DNA from: Caldimonas caldifontis
GTDB lineage: Bacteria; Pseudomonadota; Gammaproteobacteria; Burkholderiales; Burkholderiaceae_C
Reading direction: 5' to 3'
Length of the DNA stretch: 64,000 bases
NCBI RefSeq assembly: GCF_002930615.1
Contig: NZ_PSNX01000003.1
Coordinates: 62,001-126,000 of the forward strand
Both the position numbers and the translations under genes were made by a program. Below, piece after piece: positions 31,184-40,379 of the stretch (positions within the stretch are counted from its first letter, which is position 1; every line of letters begins with the position of its first letter). A model generated the notes under the pieces. The model saw only the letters and a list, made by a program, of their open reading frames with translations, did not search any database and was not told the DNA's origin.

Positions 31184-32453
31184 CGATGCCCATGAGTTCG
31201 TCGCCCATGTCGGCTGCCGCATCGCCGGCCTTGGGACGGATGGCCATGACCAGGTCGTCGAGATCGACGCGGCTGACCAGGGTGATGGCCTCCAGGCGCA
31301 TGCGGCGGTTGGCGACCGCCGCCCAGGGCCAGTACAGACCCAGCGTGAGGAGCACCAGCAGGTAGTTCTTGATCTGCAGGCCCAGGTAGCGAGCGAACCT
31401 GAGTTCGCTGCGGAAGCGCAGGTAGCGGTTGCCGGTCTTGGTCCACACGAGGTTCTGCATGCGCACGGTGAAGTAGGGCAGCACCACGATGTAGAAGTAC
31501 AGGCCGCCCACGATGAAGAGGATCCCGAACAGCATCATGAGCAGGAGGATCATCGGCGTACCGCCATCCAGTCCTGGAATGCCACCATGAAGCACGGCGA
31601 CGACCCCTGCGGCCAGGACAGCCGGCAGCAGGAACAGCCCGAGGGTGCGCAGGACCACCCCGTACACCGGCATCGGTCCGACACGCAGTTCCGACTGGAG
31701 CTGCCCCAGCCGGTAGTGGTTGTGCTGGTACTTCTTGAGGCGCCAGTAGAAGTAGGGCAGGGTGACCAGGAAGAGGCCCAGGGCCGCGGCCATCATCAGG
31801 AGCCACGGCGCGACCCCGCTGGTGAGTGGCGCAGCTGATGCGGGGTCGTCGGAGACCGTGTCGGCATAGGCCACCAGCGCCAGCGGAATGAGCGACAGCG
31901 CCAGCGGCACCGCCAGCACCTGGTAGGCCTCGGCCGTGCCACCGCCAAAGCCGAAACGCATGCCGCGCCAGCTGGTGTGGGCCGTGCGGAACTGCAACGC
32001 CGCGCGCAGCAGCGGGGGCCACAGGGCGCTGACCAGCACGGCCCCGATCAGCCCCGCCAGCGGCGAATAGTCCAGCGCCTGCGAGTAGACAAGGAAGAGC
32101 AGGCCCGCCAGGGCCGAGCCGCGCAGCATCTTCTTGGGCTCGCCGTGAAAGTCCAGCGCATGGCCGGCAACGAGGGTGTTGCCATAGAAGTAGCGCAAGC
32201 GCCGCACCTTCGCCCACGGGTAGTAGATCCCCAGCGTGACCAGCGTGAGCAGCAGGTTGACGATCCAGATGCGGAAGTATTCGCTGCCCGAGCCGGTGAA
32301 TTCGATGGGCACATGATGGGCCTGGTCGGGGTGCAGCAGGCGGGAGAAGATGCTGTTGGAATTGCGATCGCCGCCCATGGCGGTGACGACGCCGCTCAGC
32401 TTGCCGCTGTCGACAAGGTTGCCCGGCACCGGGCCTGGGGTGTTGGTATGCAT
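31170..32453 (-). CDS. DUF898 (YjgN-like) multi-pass membrane protein
   Basis: This 427-residue inner-membrane protein contains two copies of the DUF898 pattern: an aromatic/basic segment (EYFRIWIVNLLLTLVTLGIY with YPWAKVRRLRYFYGNT) and, near the C-terminus, a similar one (LGLYWPWAAVANRRMRLEA). About seven to eight hydrophobic helices lie between. The N-terminal 45 residues are polar with Gly and Asn. E. coli YjgN is a homologue of unknown function. It is the upstream partner of an overlapping M48 protease gene and is divergent from the glutathione transferase. Confidence 0.85.
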   Translation of the reverse strand: MHTNTPGPVPGNLVDSGKLSGVVTAMGGDRNSNSIFSRLLHPDQAHHVPIEFTGSGSEYFRIWIVNLLLTLVTLGIYYPWAKVRRLRYFYGNTLVAGHALDFHGEPKKMLRGSALAGLLFLVYSQALDYSPLAGLIGAVLVSALWPPLLRAALQFRTAHTSWRGMRFGFGGGTAEAYQVLAVPLALSLIPLALVAYADTVSDDPASAAPLTSGVAPWLLMMAAALGLFLVTLPYFYWRLKKYQHNHYRLGQLQSELRVGPMPVYGVVLRTLGLFLLPAVLAAGVVAVLHGGIPGLDGGTPMILLLMMLFGILFIVGGLYFYIVVLPYFTVRMQNLVWTKTGNRYLRFRSELRFARYLGLQIKNYLLVLLTLGLYWPWAAVANRRMRLEAITLVSRVDLDDLVMAIRPKAGDAAADMGDELMGIDVGF

Positions 32454-32585
32454 CTGTGATCCTCCAGGCGCTCAGCAATCCCACACACCGTGGCCTGGCG
32501 CCTCCCTGTTTGAGGGGGACTGTAGCACCTCCCTCGGCAGGCGGCTGGCTAGAATCGTTCGCAGTTCGTTTGACCTGGAACCCCC

Positions 32586-33206
32586 ATGAAACTGATCGGA
32601 TCGCTCACCAGCCCCTATGTGCGCAAGGTGCGTATCGTGATGGCCGAAAAGAAGCTCGACTATCGCCTGGAGCTGGAGGACGTCTGGTCGGCCGACACAC
32701 GCATCATGGCGTCCAACCCCTTGGGCAAGGTTCCCTGCCTCGTGATGGAAGGCGGTGAGGCCGTGTTCGACTCGCGCGTGATCGTCGAGTATGTGGACAC
32801 CCTGTCGCCGGTGAGTCGCCTGATCCCGGCGTCGGGGCGCGAGCGTGCCGAAGTGCGCACCTGGGAAGCCCTGGCCGATGGCCTGCTGGATGCCGCGATC
32901 GCCGCGCGCCTGGAGCTCACCTGGCCGGGGCGCACCGACGCTCAGCGCTGCACAGCCTGGGTGGACCGTCACCTGGCCAAGATCCATGCGGCGCTCAAGG
33001 CGATGAGCCTCGGCCTGGGCGAAAAGACCTGGTGCTCAGGCATCCACTTCTCGCTGGCCGATATCGCGGTGGGCGTGGCCGTGGGCTACCTCGACTTCCG
33101 TTTCCCGCAGATCGACTGGCGCGACCCTTACCCCAACCTCGCCCGCCTGCACGAGAAGCTCGCCCAGCGCCAGAGCTTCATCGACACCGCGCCGCCGACG
33201 GCCTGA
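32586..33206 (+). CDS. Glutathione S-transferase
   Basis: This 206-residue enzyme has an N-terminal thioredoxin-like glutathione-binding domain (MKLIGSLTSPYVRKVRIVMA, with the SPYVRKV active-site region, NPLGKVPCLV and the DSRVIVEYVD motif) and an all-helical C-terminal domain. It resembles the YibF/beta-like bacterial GSTs. A TAGAAT hexamer at 32550-32555 could be its -10. It is convergent with the sensor kinase. The substrate is unknown. Confidence 0.88.
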   Translation: MKLIGSLTSPYVRKVRIVMAEKKLDYRLELEDVWSADTRIMASNPLGKVPCLVMEGGEAVFDSRVIVEYVDTLSPVSRLIPASGRERAEVRTWEALADGLLDAAIAARLELTWPGRTDAQRCTAWVDRHLAKIHAALKAMSLGLGEKTWCSGIHFSLADIAVGVAVGYLDFRFPQIDWRDPYPNLARLHEKLAQRQSFIDTAPPTA

Positions 33207-33222
33207 GGTCGCGCGAGCGCCG

Positions 33223-35133
33223 TCATACGACGGCGCCGCCCAGCGCCGGGCTCACCGCAGCGTCACAAGGCAGTGGCACCGGAAAACGCAGGTCCACGCA
33301 CCAGCCTTCGGGATGAGGCCCCACCTCGACCTCCCCCCCAAGCAGAGACGCCCGGCGCTGCATGTTCGCCATGCCGCGCTTGCCCCCCTGCAGACTCAGT
33401 GGGCCGGGCTGTCCAGTGCCTGCCCGCTGGACCATGCCGTTGTCCAGCACGGTGATGCGCAGGGTCTCCCCCTCGCGGGCCAGGGTCAGCCAGACCACCG
33501 TGGCCTGCGCATGCTTGATGATGTTGGTGAAGGCCTCGCGCACGATGCGCAGGATCTGCAACGTGTGTCCGGCCGGCAGCCGGGCCTCCAGCGCATCGTC
33601 ATGCACGTTCCACACGAGGCGGATGCCCGCGGCGCGCAAGGAGGGCTCCAGCCGGAAGCGCATCTCGGCCAGGGACTCGCCCAGGCTGTGCTGCTCGGAC
33701 TCCAAAGAATCGAGTGTGATGCGCAACTCGGTGAGGCAGTCGTCCAGGGCCATGCGAAGCTCCTGCAGGGCGGTGGCCTCGCCCGTCGGGGCCGGCATCT
33801 GCTGGACCAGCGCGATGGCACTGACCAGGCGACCTCCCAGGCCATCGTGCATGTCGCGCAGCAGGCGGTCGCGCTCGGCGGCCACGGCCTGCTGGCGATC
33901 GGAATCGCGGCGTTCCAGATAGATGCGTTCGAGTTCACGCTCCTTGGCTTCCAGCGCGGCCTGCAGCCGGCGCGTCGCTTCGCGCTGTGCCGCCAGGCTG
34001 CGGGCATAGTCCTCGACGAGTTGCCACACCATCACCAGCATCAGCGCGAGGATGGCGTAGCGCGTCCAGGTATAGGCTTCGTAGTCGCGCAACACCCGGA
34101 AGGTGATCCAGTCGCGCAGGCCGAACACCCCGCCCGTGAGCGCTGCGGCCAGCAGCAGCCAGCCGGTGCGTGAATGCTGGGCCAGGGCATGCCGGCCGAG
34201 GAAGCTGGCCGTGACCACGGTGACCACCAGGGCCATGAGCAGATGCATGGTACGCAGCACCGGGAGGTTGAACCAGGCGTTGGCCAGCGACAGCGTGAGA
34301 GCTGCAGCCACGAACGCAGCGATCCAGCGGCGAGCCGTCGGGCTGTCGCGCTGCACCAGCATCAGCAGGAACATGCCCATGCAGGCCACGAAGAGCGAGT
34401 ACGACAGCTCGAACATCCAGTGCAGCACAGCCGCCCAGGGACCGGGATCGTGCAGGTGCAAGGCGCTGACCCGCCAGGCCCAGATCAGGTTGCCCAGGCC
34501 AAACCAGCCATAGACCATCTGCCGCGTGCGCCAGGCCACCAGCAGGGCCAGGGCCCCCAGCGTGGCGCTGGTGCTGGTGAGCACCCAGGCGCCGCGCACC
34601 TGCAGGTTCATGGCCCATTCATACATGGGCTCGAGCCCGGCGGCCGGCCCCACCCAGACGCTGGACAGCCCTGCCTCGCGGCGAGGTTCGCCGATCACGT
34701 CGATCACCAGCTCGTTGTCCGTGGCGCGGACCAGGTGGCGTGGCAGCCGCAGCAGGTGGGGCTCCTGACCGTAGTTCGGCAAGGGCCGACGCAGCTCGCC
34801 GACGGACAGGACGGGTTCCCCATTGAACTGCACCCGAAAGACATTGCCGACACGGCGCAGGAACAGGGCCGGTTGCTCCGTGGCCAGGGCGTCGTCCGGC
34901 AGCGCGATGCGGTAGCTGGCGCGGCCGTCCCGCGAAGGCGCCGTGTGCTCCCAGGCATCGGGCAGGCTCACCGTCTTGGTGGGAGCACCGGGCTGGGTGT
35001 GATCGGTCAGGACGGCCTCGGTGAGGCGCTGCACCCTGGGTTCGGGCGTCGAGGCGGACAGCCCACCGGCCACAGCGGCAGCCACAGCCAGGCAAGCCAG
35101 GCCGCACAGCCAGCGGCGCTGCCCAGGCTGCAT
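33223..35133 (-). CDS. NarL-type sensor histidine kinase with 7TMR-DISM-like sensor region
   Basis: This 636-residue kinase starts with a signal anchor (CGLACLAVAAAVAGGLSA), followed by a periplasmic beta-sandwich of about 170 residues (PDAWEHTAPSRDGRASYRIA, LFLRRVGNVFRVQFNG), then seven hydrophobic helices (about 200-395), a coiled coil (ALEAKERELERIYLERRDSD) and a HisKA_3 transmitter with the phospho-His in RDMHDGLGGRLV near residue 427. The ATPase domain has IVREAFTNIIKHA, LDNG and GGKRGMANMQRRA. It follows its response regulator by three bases. The signal is unknown; the sandwich looks carbohydrate-binding-like. Confidence 0.88.
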   Translation of the reverse strand: MQPGQRRWLCGLACLAVAAAVAGGLSASTPEPRVQRLTEAVLTDHTQPGAPTKTVSLPDAWEHTAPSRDGRASYRIALPDDALATEQPALFLRRVGNVFRVQFNGEPVLSVGELRRPLPNYGQEPHLLRLPRHLVRATDNELVIDVIGEPRREAGLSSVWVGPAAGLEPMYEWAMNLQVRGAWVLTSTSATLGALALLVAWRTRQMVYGWFGLGNLIWAWRVSALHLHDPGPWAAVLHWMFELSYSLFVACMGMFLLMLVQRDSPTARRWIAAFVAAALTLSLANAWFNLPVLRTMHLLMALVVTVVTASFLGRHALAQHSRTGWLLLAAALTGGVFGLRDWITFRVLRDYEAYTWTRYAILALMLVMVWQLVEDYARSLAAQREATRRLQAALEAKERELERIYLERRDSDRQQAVAAERDRLLRDMHDGLGGRLVSAIALVQQMPAPTGEATALQELRMALDDCLTELRITLDSLESEQHSLGESLAEMRFRLEPSLRAAGIRLVWNVHDDALEARLPAGHTLQILRIVREAFTNIIKHAQATVVWLTLAREGETLRITVLDNGMVQRAGTGQPGPLSLQGGKRGMANMQRRASLLGGEVEVGPHPEGWCVDLRFPVPLPCDAAVSPALGGAVV

Positions 35134-35136
35134 GGC

Positions 35137-35802
35137 TCAGCTCGTCAGACCCAGCATGGATCGCTGGCCGACTTGCAGCTTGGCGTACACCGCGCGCACA
35201 TGCGTGGCCACGGTGTGGGCCGACATCATCAGGCGCTCCCCCACCTCCTCGGCCAGATAGCCCTGGGCCACCAGGCGCAGCACGGCATGCTCGGGACGGC
35301 TGAGCTGGGGTTCCTCGGTCACCTGTCCATCAAAACCCGAGGGGCTGGCCTCGGGGCCGGCCGCGAAGCGCTTGAGCAGGTAGCGGGCGATGGCCGGCGA
35401 GATGGGCGATTCACCGTCGGCGGCGCGCTGCACCGCATGGATGAGGTCGCGGTCGGCGCACCCCTTGAGGAAGTAGCCATCGGCACCGGCCTCGATCGCA
35501 TGGATCACCTTGGCCTCGTCACCAAACACGGAATAGACGAGGATGTGCGGCCGCCACGGGCCTGAAATCTGGCTGATCTCGCGGATCAGGTCGGTGCCGT
35601 CGCCGTCCGGGAGACCCAGGTCGGACAGCAACACTTGCGGGCATCGTGAGGGAAGTTCCTCGCGCGCCACCGCCAGGCGGTCGGCATGGCCCACGCACTC
35701 GATGCCGTCGGCCTGGGCGAGGGCATCGAGCACATGGCGTGCGAGCAGAGGGTCGTCCTCGACCAGGTAGACGGTCAGCACAGGGAGTTCGGCTTGGGAC
35801 AA
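35137..35802 (-). CDS. LuxR/NarL-family response regulator
   Basis: This 221-residue regulator has a receiver domain (residues about 8-125) with acidic residues EDD near 15-17, phosphoacceptor Asp in LLSDLGLPDGDG near 60 and the conserved Lys in GYFLKGC. A C-terminal LuxR helix-turn-helix follows (about 150-215; LSRPEHAVLRLVAQGYLAEE and SAHTVATHVRAVYAKL). It is co-transcribed with the downstream sensor kinase, its likely partner. Its targets are not evident. It is divergent from the SEC-C protein gene. Confidence 0.9.
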   Translation of the reverse strand: MSQAELPVLTVYLVEDDPLLARHVLDALAQADGIECVGHADRLAVAREELPSRCPQVLLSDLGLPDGDGTDLIREISQISGPWRPHILVYSVFGDEAKVIHAIEAGADGYFLKGCADRDLIHAVQRAADGESPISPAIARYLLKRFAAGPEASPSGFDGQVTEEPQLSRPEHAVLRLVAQGYLAEEVGERLMMSAHTVATHVRAVYAKLQVGQRSMLGLTS

Positions 35803-35878
35803 GGGTCATCGATGGTACTGAACGAGTTCCCTGCGCCGCAGCCCCGCGGTTGGGGGGCGGTGCTGCGACAATCGCAAC

Positions 35879-36628
35879 ATGGCTGCCCCTTCCGCCCCCC
35901 TGACCGAAGCCGATCTCGACCGGCTGGAACAACTCCTGTCCTCGATGGCCGAGCGCGACGAGGCCGTGCCCGACCTCGAACAGCTCGACGGCTTCCTCAC
36001 CGCCCTGGCCTGCGGGCCGCGGCGCATGACGCTCGAGGACGCATTGCCGGCCTTGCTCGGCGAAACGCCGGCCTTTGCCGACCTGGCGCAGCGCCAGGCC
36101 TTTCTCGATCTGGCGGGTCGTCGCGCCAGCGAAGTCCTGCGCGCCATCGATGCGCCGGTCCAGCGCCTGGACGACGAACGCGCCCTGAGCCCCCTGCTCA
36201 CGGACTGGGAGGCCGTGCGCGAACACACCCCGCAAGCCGAGCGCGGCGCCCCCGAAGACTGGCCTCGCCTGGGCGCCGTCTGGGCGGGCGGCTTCCTGCA
36301 GTGTGTGGACGCCTTCGAGGACGACTGGCTGCTGGAGGCTGACGATCCTGGCAACGAATTCGTCGATGGCTGCCTGCAGCTCTTCGAGATCCTGGCCAGC
36401 GATGAGGCCGAGATGCCGCCGGAAGCCCGCGCGATGACCCCCGATGAGCGCCTCGCCGATGCGCTGTGGGCGGCTTACGACCTGCGCGACTTCTGGCGCG
36501 AGCGCGCCTCGCGCCAACCGGTGGCCACCGTGCGCAAGGCCGCCGAACCCGGCCGCAACGACCCCTGTCCCTGCGGCAGCGGAAAGAAGTACAAGAAGTG
36601 CCACGGCGCGCCCGGCGCCGCCGCCTGA
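35879..36628 (+). CDS. UPF0149 (YecA/YgfB) family protein with C-terminal SEC-C zinc motif
   Basis: This 249-residue acidic helical protein has the YgfB-like pattern ([34 protein letters not shown]) and ends with a SEC-C zinc motif, [18 protein letters not shown], the same type found at the SecA C-terminus, where it binds zinc, SecB or ribosomes. E. coli YecA has the same architecture and binds ribosomes. The linker before the motif is basic. It is convergent with the TPR methyltransferase, four bases apart. Confidence 0.87.
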   Translation: MAAPSAPLTEADLDRLEQLLSSMAERDEAVPDLEQLDGFLTALACGPRRMTLEDALPALLGETPAFADLAQRQAFLDLAGRRASEVLRAIDAPVQRLDDERALSPLLTDWEAVREHTPQAERGAPEDWPRLGAVWAGGFLQCVDAFEDDWLLEADDPGNEFVDGCLQLFEILASDEAEMPPEARAMTPDERLADALWAAYDLRDFWRERASRQPVATVRKAAEPGRNDPCPCGSGKKYKKCHGAPGAAA

Positions 36629-36632
36629 CGTC

Positions 36633-37727
36633 TCACGCAGTCCGCCGCAGCCACACCAGCCAGCCCGGCACCGGCTGGCGCTGGTCTTCGCGCAGGGCGT
36701 GCGGCTGCAGGTCGGTCACCTCGAAGCCGTGCTCGGCCGCGAGCCGCCTCAGGTAGTCTGGTGAATGGCCGTAGGTGAGGCTCGGGCGCAGCACGAAGTC
36801 ACGTGAGGCATCGCCCTGCTCGGCCGAAAAGGCGAAGACGCCGCCGGGTTCGAGCACACGTCGCACGCCCGCGAACACCGGGGCCAGGTCACCGATGTAG
36901 ATGAAGACATCGGCCGCCACGACGAGGTCGTAGCGTCGATCGGTCACCTGCAGCTGCGTCACGGCATCGGCCAGGAACACGTCACGGTACAGGCCGCGCT
37001 CACGCGCCTTGGCCACCATGCGTTCGGACAGGTCCACGGCATCGACGGCGCCAGCCAGCGGGGCCAGCAGCGGCGCACACAGGCCGGTGCCACAACCCAG
37101 GTCGAGCGCCTGACCGAATCGTTGCCCCTCGATCGGGCCGACCAGTCGCTGCGGCACGTCGTAGTGCAGCACCTCGACGAGGTGCTCGTCGAAGTCGTCG
37201 GCGTAGTCGTCGAAGAGGGTCTGCACATAGGCTGCCGGCGCCACCGCCGGCGGGGCCTTGCGGGCCGCCACCGAGGCCAGGAAGTAGCGCGTGGTATCCG
37301 AGTCGTCGCCCAGCGTGATCGCGCGCTCGAAAGCATCGGCCGCTTCTTCCGTGCGGCCGGCCAGCCGCAGGAGGCTGCCGCGCCGGCTCCAGGCCAAGGC
37401 ACGGTTCGGGTCAAGCGCCAGGCAGCGGTCGTAGTCGGCCAGGGCTTCGTCGTGGCGATCGAGCTGCAGCAGCACTTCGCCGCGGCACAGCCAGGCCTCG
37501 GCGTCCTCGGGTTGCACGCGCACCAGTTCGTCGAAGGACTGCAGGGCGTCATCGAGGCGGCCCATACGACGGCGCACGGTGCCCAGGTTGCTCAGCGTGG
37601 AGGGGCGGCCCGGCACGAGCGTGAGCGACTCGGCGAAGGCGCGCTCGGCCTCGCCGAGGCGGCCGGCTTCCAGGTGGGCCAGGCCGTCGAAGAAGAGCGC
37701 CTTGGCGCGTTCGAAGGGGTCGCTCAT
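36633..37727 (-). CDS. TPR-repeat protein fused to a SAM-dependent methyltransferase
   Basis: This is a 364-residue two-module protein. Residues about 5-165 hold four to five tetratricopeptide repeats ([40 protein letters not shown]). Residues about 185-330 form a class I methyltransferase with the SAM motif [15 protein letters not shown] near 208 and [20 protein letters not shown]. TPRs probably recruit a protein substrate. Its start overlaps the end of the aminotransferase by four bases. The substrate is unknown. Confidence 0.84.
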   Translation of the reverse strand: MSDPFERAKALFFDGLAHLEAGRLGEAERAFAESLTLVPGRPSTLSNLGTVRRRMGRLDDALQSFDELVRVQPEDAEAWLCRGEVLLQLDRHDEALADYDRCLALDPNRALAWSRRGSLLRLAGRTEEAADAFERAITLGDDSDTTRYFLASVAARKAPPAVAPAAYVQTLFDDYADDFDEHLVEVLHYDVPQRLVGPIEGQRFGQALDLGCGTGLCAPLLAPLAGAVDAVDLSERMVAKARERGLYRDVFLADAVTQLQVTDRRYDLVVAADVFIYIGDLAPVFAGVRRVLEPGGVFAFSAEQGDASRDFVLRPSLTYGHSPDYLRRLAAEHGFEVTDLQPHALREDQRQPVPGWLVWLRRTA

Positions 37728-38932
37728 GCAGGGGTCACTCCATCGGCCTTGAACATGGCCTTGATGCCGCGCACCGCCTGGCGGATGCGCGATTCGTTTT
37801 CGATGAGGGCAAAGCGCACATGGTCGTCACCGTGGTCGCCAAAGCCGATGCCCGGCGAGACGCAGACCTTGGCGCGCGCCATCAGTTGCTTGGAGAACTC
37901 CAGCGAGCCCAGCGTCCGGTAGCGCTCGGGGATGCGCGCCCAGATGTACATCGAGGCCTTGGGGGTCTCGACCGGCCAGCCCGCCTCGCGCAGGCCCTTG
38001 ACCAGCACGTCGCGGCGGCGCTGGTATTGCGCGGCAATGTCCTTCACGCACTGCTGGTCGCCTTCCAGCGCGGCGATGGCCGCCACCTGCACGGGCGTGA
38101 AGCTGCCGTAGTCGTGGTAGCTCTTGATGCGGGCGAGTGCGGCCACCAGGTCGGCATTGCCCACCATGAAGCCCACGCGCCAGCCGGCCATGTTGTAGCT
38201 CTTGCTCAGCGTGAAGAACTCCACCGCCACGTCCTTGGCGCCGCTCACCTGCATGATGGAGGGTGCCTTCCAGCCGTCAAAGACGATGTCGGCATAGGCC
38301 AGGTCATGCACGACGAGGATCTCGTGCTTCTTGGCCAGCGCGATCACCCGCTCGAAGAAGTCGAGCTCCACGCATTGGGCGGTGGGGTTGCTCGGAAAAC
38401 CCAGCACCATCATCTTGGGCTTGGGGTAGCTGCCGCGGATGGCGCGCTCCAGCTCGGCGAAGAAGTCCACGCCGGGCACCATGGGGACGGAGCGGATGTC
38501 GGCCCCGGCAATCACCGCGCCATAGATGTGGATGGGATAGCTCGGGTCGGGCACGAGCACCGTGTCGCCACGGTCGAGCGTGGCCAGCATCAGGTGGGCC
38601 AGGCCTTCCTTGGAGCCGATGGTGACGATGGCCTCGCGGTCGGGGTCGATGTCCACCCCGTAGCGGCCCTGGTACCAGTGGGCGATGGCCCGGCGCAGCC
38701 GCGGGATGCCCTTGGAAGCCGAGTAGCCGTGGGTGTCGGGTCGCTGGGCCACCTCGGCGAGCTTGGCCACGATGTGCGCCGGCGTGGCGCCATCGGGGTT
38801 GCCCATGCTCATGTCGATGATGTCCTCGCCGCGACGGCGGGCGGCCAGCTTGAGCTCGGCCGTGATGTTGAAGACGTAGGGAGGCAGGCGGTCGATGCGC
38901 GCAAAGCGGCGCTGACCCGGAGTGCTGGTCAT
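37724..38932 (-). CDS. alaC: Pyridoxal-phosphate aminotransferase (AlaC-like, class I/II)
   Basis: This 402-residue fold-type I transaminase resembles glutamate-pyruvate transaminase AlaC. The PLP lysine is in [17 protein letters not shown] near residue 242. [16 protein letters not shown] and the C-terminal [17 protein letters not shown] carry the substrate-carboxylate Arg. The ATG at 38932 is chosen for the family-like start ([20 protein letters not shown]); the frame continues to 38989 without similarity. It heads an operon with the TPR methyltransferase. Two inverted repeats lie just upstream. Confidence 0.88.
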   Translation of the reverse strand: MTSTPGQRRFARIDRLPPYVFNITAELKLAARRRGEDIIDMSMGNPDGATPAHIVAKLAEVAQRPDTHGYSASKGIPRLRRAIAHWYQGRYGVDIDPDREAIVTIGSKEGLAHLMLATLDRGDTVLVPDPSYPIHIYGAVIAGADIRSVPMVPGVDFFAELERAIRGSYPKPKMMVLGFPSNPTAQCVELDFFERVIALAKKHEILVVHDLAYADIVFDGWKAPSIMQVSGAKDVAVEFFTLSKSYNMAGWRVGFMVGNADLVAALARIKSYHDYGSFTPVQVAAIAALEGDQQCVKDIAAQYQRRRDVLVKGLREAGWPVETPKASMYIWARIPERYRTLGSLEFSKQLMARAKVCVSPGIGFGDHGDDHVRFALIENESRIRQAVRGIKAMFKADGVTPA

Positions 38933-39013
38933 GGGGAGACTTTCAACGTGAGCGCCCGGAACCGTCCGAGCGACGTGGGGCCGGCACAAGCACGCAGCCT
39001 TGCACGCATCCTA

Positions 39014-39060
39014 GCGCAATCTTGCGCACCCCGATCGCGGACCCGCAATGGAGCGTTGCG
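39014..39060 (-). promoter_or_regulatory. Paired inverted repeats upstream of the aminotransferase gene
   Basis: GCGCAA and TTGCGC flank a TC pair at 39014-39027, and CGCAA and TTGCG flank seven bases at 39044-39060. The first lies immediately upstream of the minus-strand TAGGAT -10 candidate. Two similar palindromes about 31 bases apart, three helical turns, suggest a dimeric regulator binding twice on one DNA face. Confidence 0.4.
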
Positions 39061-39204
39061 GATCCTGCAATGATGAGCCCGGCAGGCCAGGACATGAGCG
39101 TCCGACCCCTCGCAAACCCGCATGCGTGCTTGATGTGGGCCCCGGATGGGCCAGGCACGGTGCGTTCAAACCCACTGTGGCGGACATCGCAAACCCAGGC
39201 TTGA

Positions 39205-39221
39205 CCCTAGGGTTTCTACCC
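39205..39221 (+). promoter_or_regulatory. CCCTAGGG-N5-ACCC motif upstream of porin
   Basis: CCCTAGGGTTTCTACCC has two GGG/CCC palindromic parts and follows a TTGACC hexamer. It ends 107 bases before the porin ATG. A similar site in opposite orientation lies at 58711-58728 upstream of the Liv-type operon. It is probably an activator or repressor site; the binding protein is unknown. Confidence 0.4.
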
Positions 39222-39328
39222 AGTTGCGTCACGTCCGAATGGTTCACTTCGCCTGGCCCGTCGCTTCCCCCGCGACAGCCCGAGCGCCCCGGCGCCCGGA
39301 ACGTCAACTCATCCCCGAGGTAGAAGAC

Positions 39329-40267
39329 ATGAAGAAATCGCTCATCGCACTTGCCGTGCTCGGCACGCTGGCCGCCACGGCCCAGGCCCAGTCCAACGTC
39401 ACGCTCTACGGTCGCGTGGACCTGGGCGTCGCCCGCAACCTGGGTGACGACTACATGGTCATGCAAAACGGCTCCGGCAGCCGTCTGGGTGTGCGCGGCG
39501 TGGAAGACCTGGGCGGCGGCCTGAAGGCCCTGTTCAACATCGAGCACCGCTTCAATGCCGACACCGGCGCCGTGAACAGCACCAGCAGCTTCTGGAACGG
39601 CCGCTCGGTGGTGGGTCTGGAAGGCGGCTTCGGTCAGGTCGTGCTGGGCCGCGAGTACACGCCGGCACGCAACATCGCCAACCGTGCCGACCCCTGGGGC
39701 GGTGACACGGTGGCCCGCATGGAGCCCATCCTGTTCGGCGCCATCCTGCCCACTCGCCAGAACAACTCCATCACCTACACCTCGCCGAGCTTCAACGGCC
39801 TGCGCGCCCAGGCCCAGCTGACCATGGACGAAGTGCCCGGCAACGACAACAAGGCCTTCTATGGTCTGAACCTGAGCTACGGCGCCGGCCCGCTGTCGCT
39901 GGCCTACGGCTACGACAAGTCCGGTGTGGACGACAACACCTGGCATCTGGTCACGGCCGGCTATGACTTCGGCAGCTTCCGCCTGATCGGCGCCTACGGC
40001 CAGGGCACGCCCGAGGGCGTGGCTGCCGCTGACAAGCATCGCAGCTACATGATCGGTGCCACCGCGCCCGTGGGAGCCGGCGAAGTCAAGCTGGCCTACG
40101 GCAAGCTCGAAGCCGTCGATCCCGACCAGGATGTGTCCAGCAAATTCGCTGTCGGTTACCACTACGCCCTGTCCAAGCGCACCACGGTGTACTTCGACGT
40201 GGCCAATGACCGTGAACTGGCCGACAACAAGACCGGCTTCGACTTCGGCCTGAAGCACAACTTCTGA
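39329..40267 (+). CDS. Gram-negative porin (betaproteobacterial type)
   Basis: This 312-residue outer-membrane porin has a 20-residue signal peptide (MKKSLIALAVLGTLAATAQA). The mature start QSNVTLYGRVDLGVARN, the RGVEDLGGGLKALFNIEHRF motif, and a C-terminal strand ending FGLKHNF provide the Bam recognition aromatic residue. GAGG lies upstream of the ATG. It differs clearly from the porin at 20743-21750 in loops and length. A strong terminator follows, so it is probably monocistronic and highly expressed. Confidence 0.93.
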   Translation: MKKSLIALAVLGTLAATAQAQSNVTLYGRVDLGVARNLGDDYMVMQNGSGSRLGVRGVEDLGGGLKALFNIEHRFNADTGAVNSTSSFWNGRSVVGLEGGFGQVVLGREYTPARNIANRADPWGGDTVARMEPILFGAILPTRQNNSITYTSPSFNGLRAQAQLTMDEVPGNDNKAFYGLNLSYGAGPLSLAYGYDKSGVDDNTWHLVTAGYDFGSFRLIGAYGQGTPEGVAAADKHRSYMIGATAPVGAGEVKLAYGKLEAVDPDQDVSSKFAVGYHYALSKRTTVYFDVANDRELADNKTGFDFGLKHNF

Positions 40268-40315
40268 TCGCACCTGTTGCAACTATCTCCTGGGGGTTCG
40301 CCCCCGCGAGATTTC

Positions 40316-40344
40316 AGGGCCCCTGTCCGCAGGGGCCCTTTTTT
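40316..40344 (+). terminator. Rho-independent terminator after the porin gene
   Basis: A perfect 10-base-pair stem (AGGGCCCCTG with CAGGGGCCCT) with a TCCG loop is followed by a run of six T. It is the clearest intrinsic terminator in the window and insulates the porin from the metallo-hydrolase gene 36 bases later. Confidence 0.92.
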
Positions 40345-40379
40345 CATGGGGCGCCCGGCTTTCGGCTAAGGTTCGGTCC

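Larger units (their letters stand above)
38933..39328. other. Intergenic control region between aminotransferase and porin
   Basis: This 396-base stretch is the only long gene-free region in the window. It separates two divergent genes. It holds a minus-strand -10 candidate TAGGAT (39013-39008), two inverted repeats of GCGCAA/TTGCGC type (39014-39060), and on the porin side a TTGACC followed at once by CCCTAGGGTTTCTACCC (39205-39221). I see no small gene, tRNA or mobile element in it. Confidence 0.6.

Noticed and set aside
38933-39328. Possible small gene or tRNA in the longest intergenic region
   Set aside because: No cloverleaf, no ribosome binding site with a sensible short frame; only control-type palindromes are seen.
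40261-40345. CRISPR-like or repeat structure after the porin
   Set aside because: The GC symmetry is fully explained by one intrinsic terminator and a small upstream stem; no repeated units.
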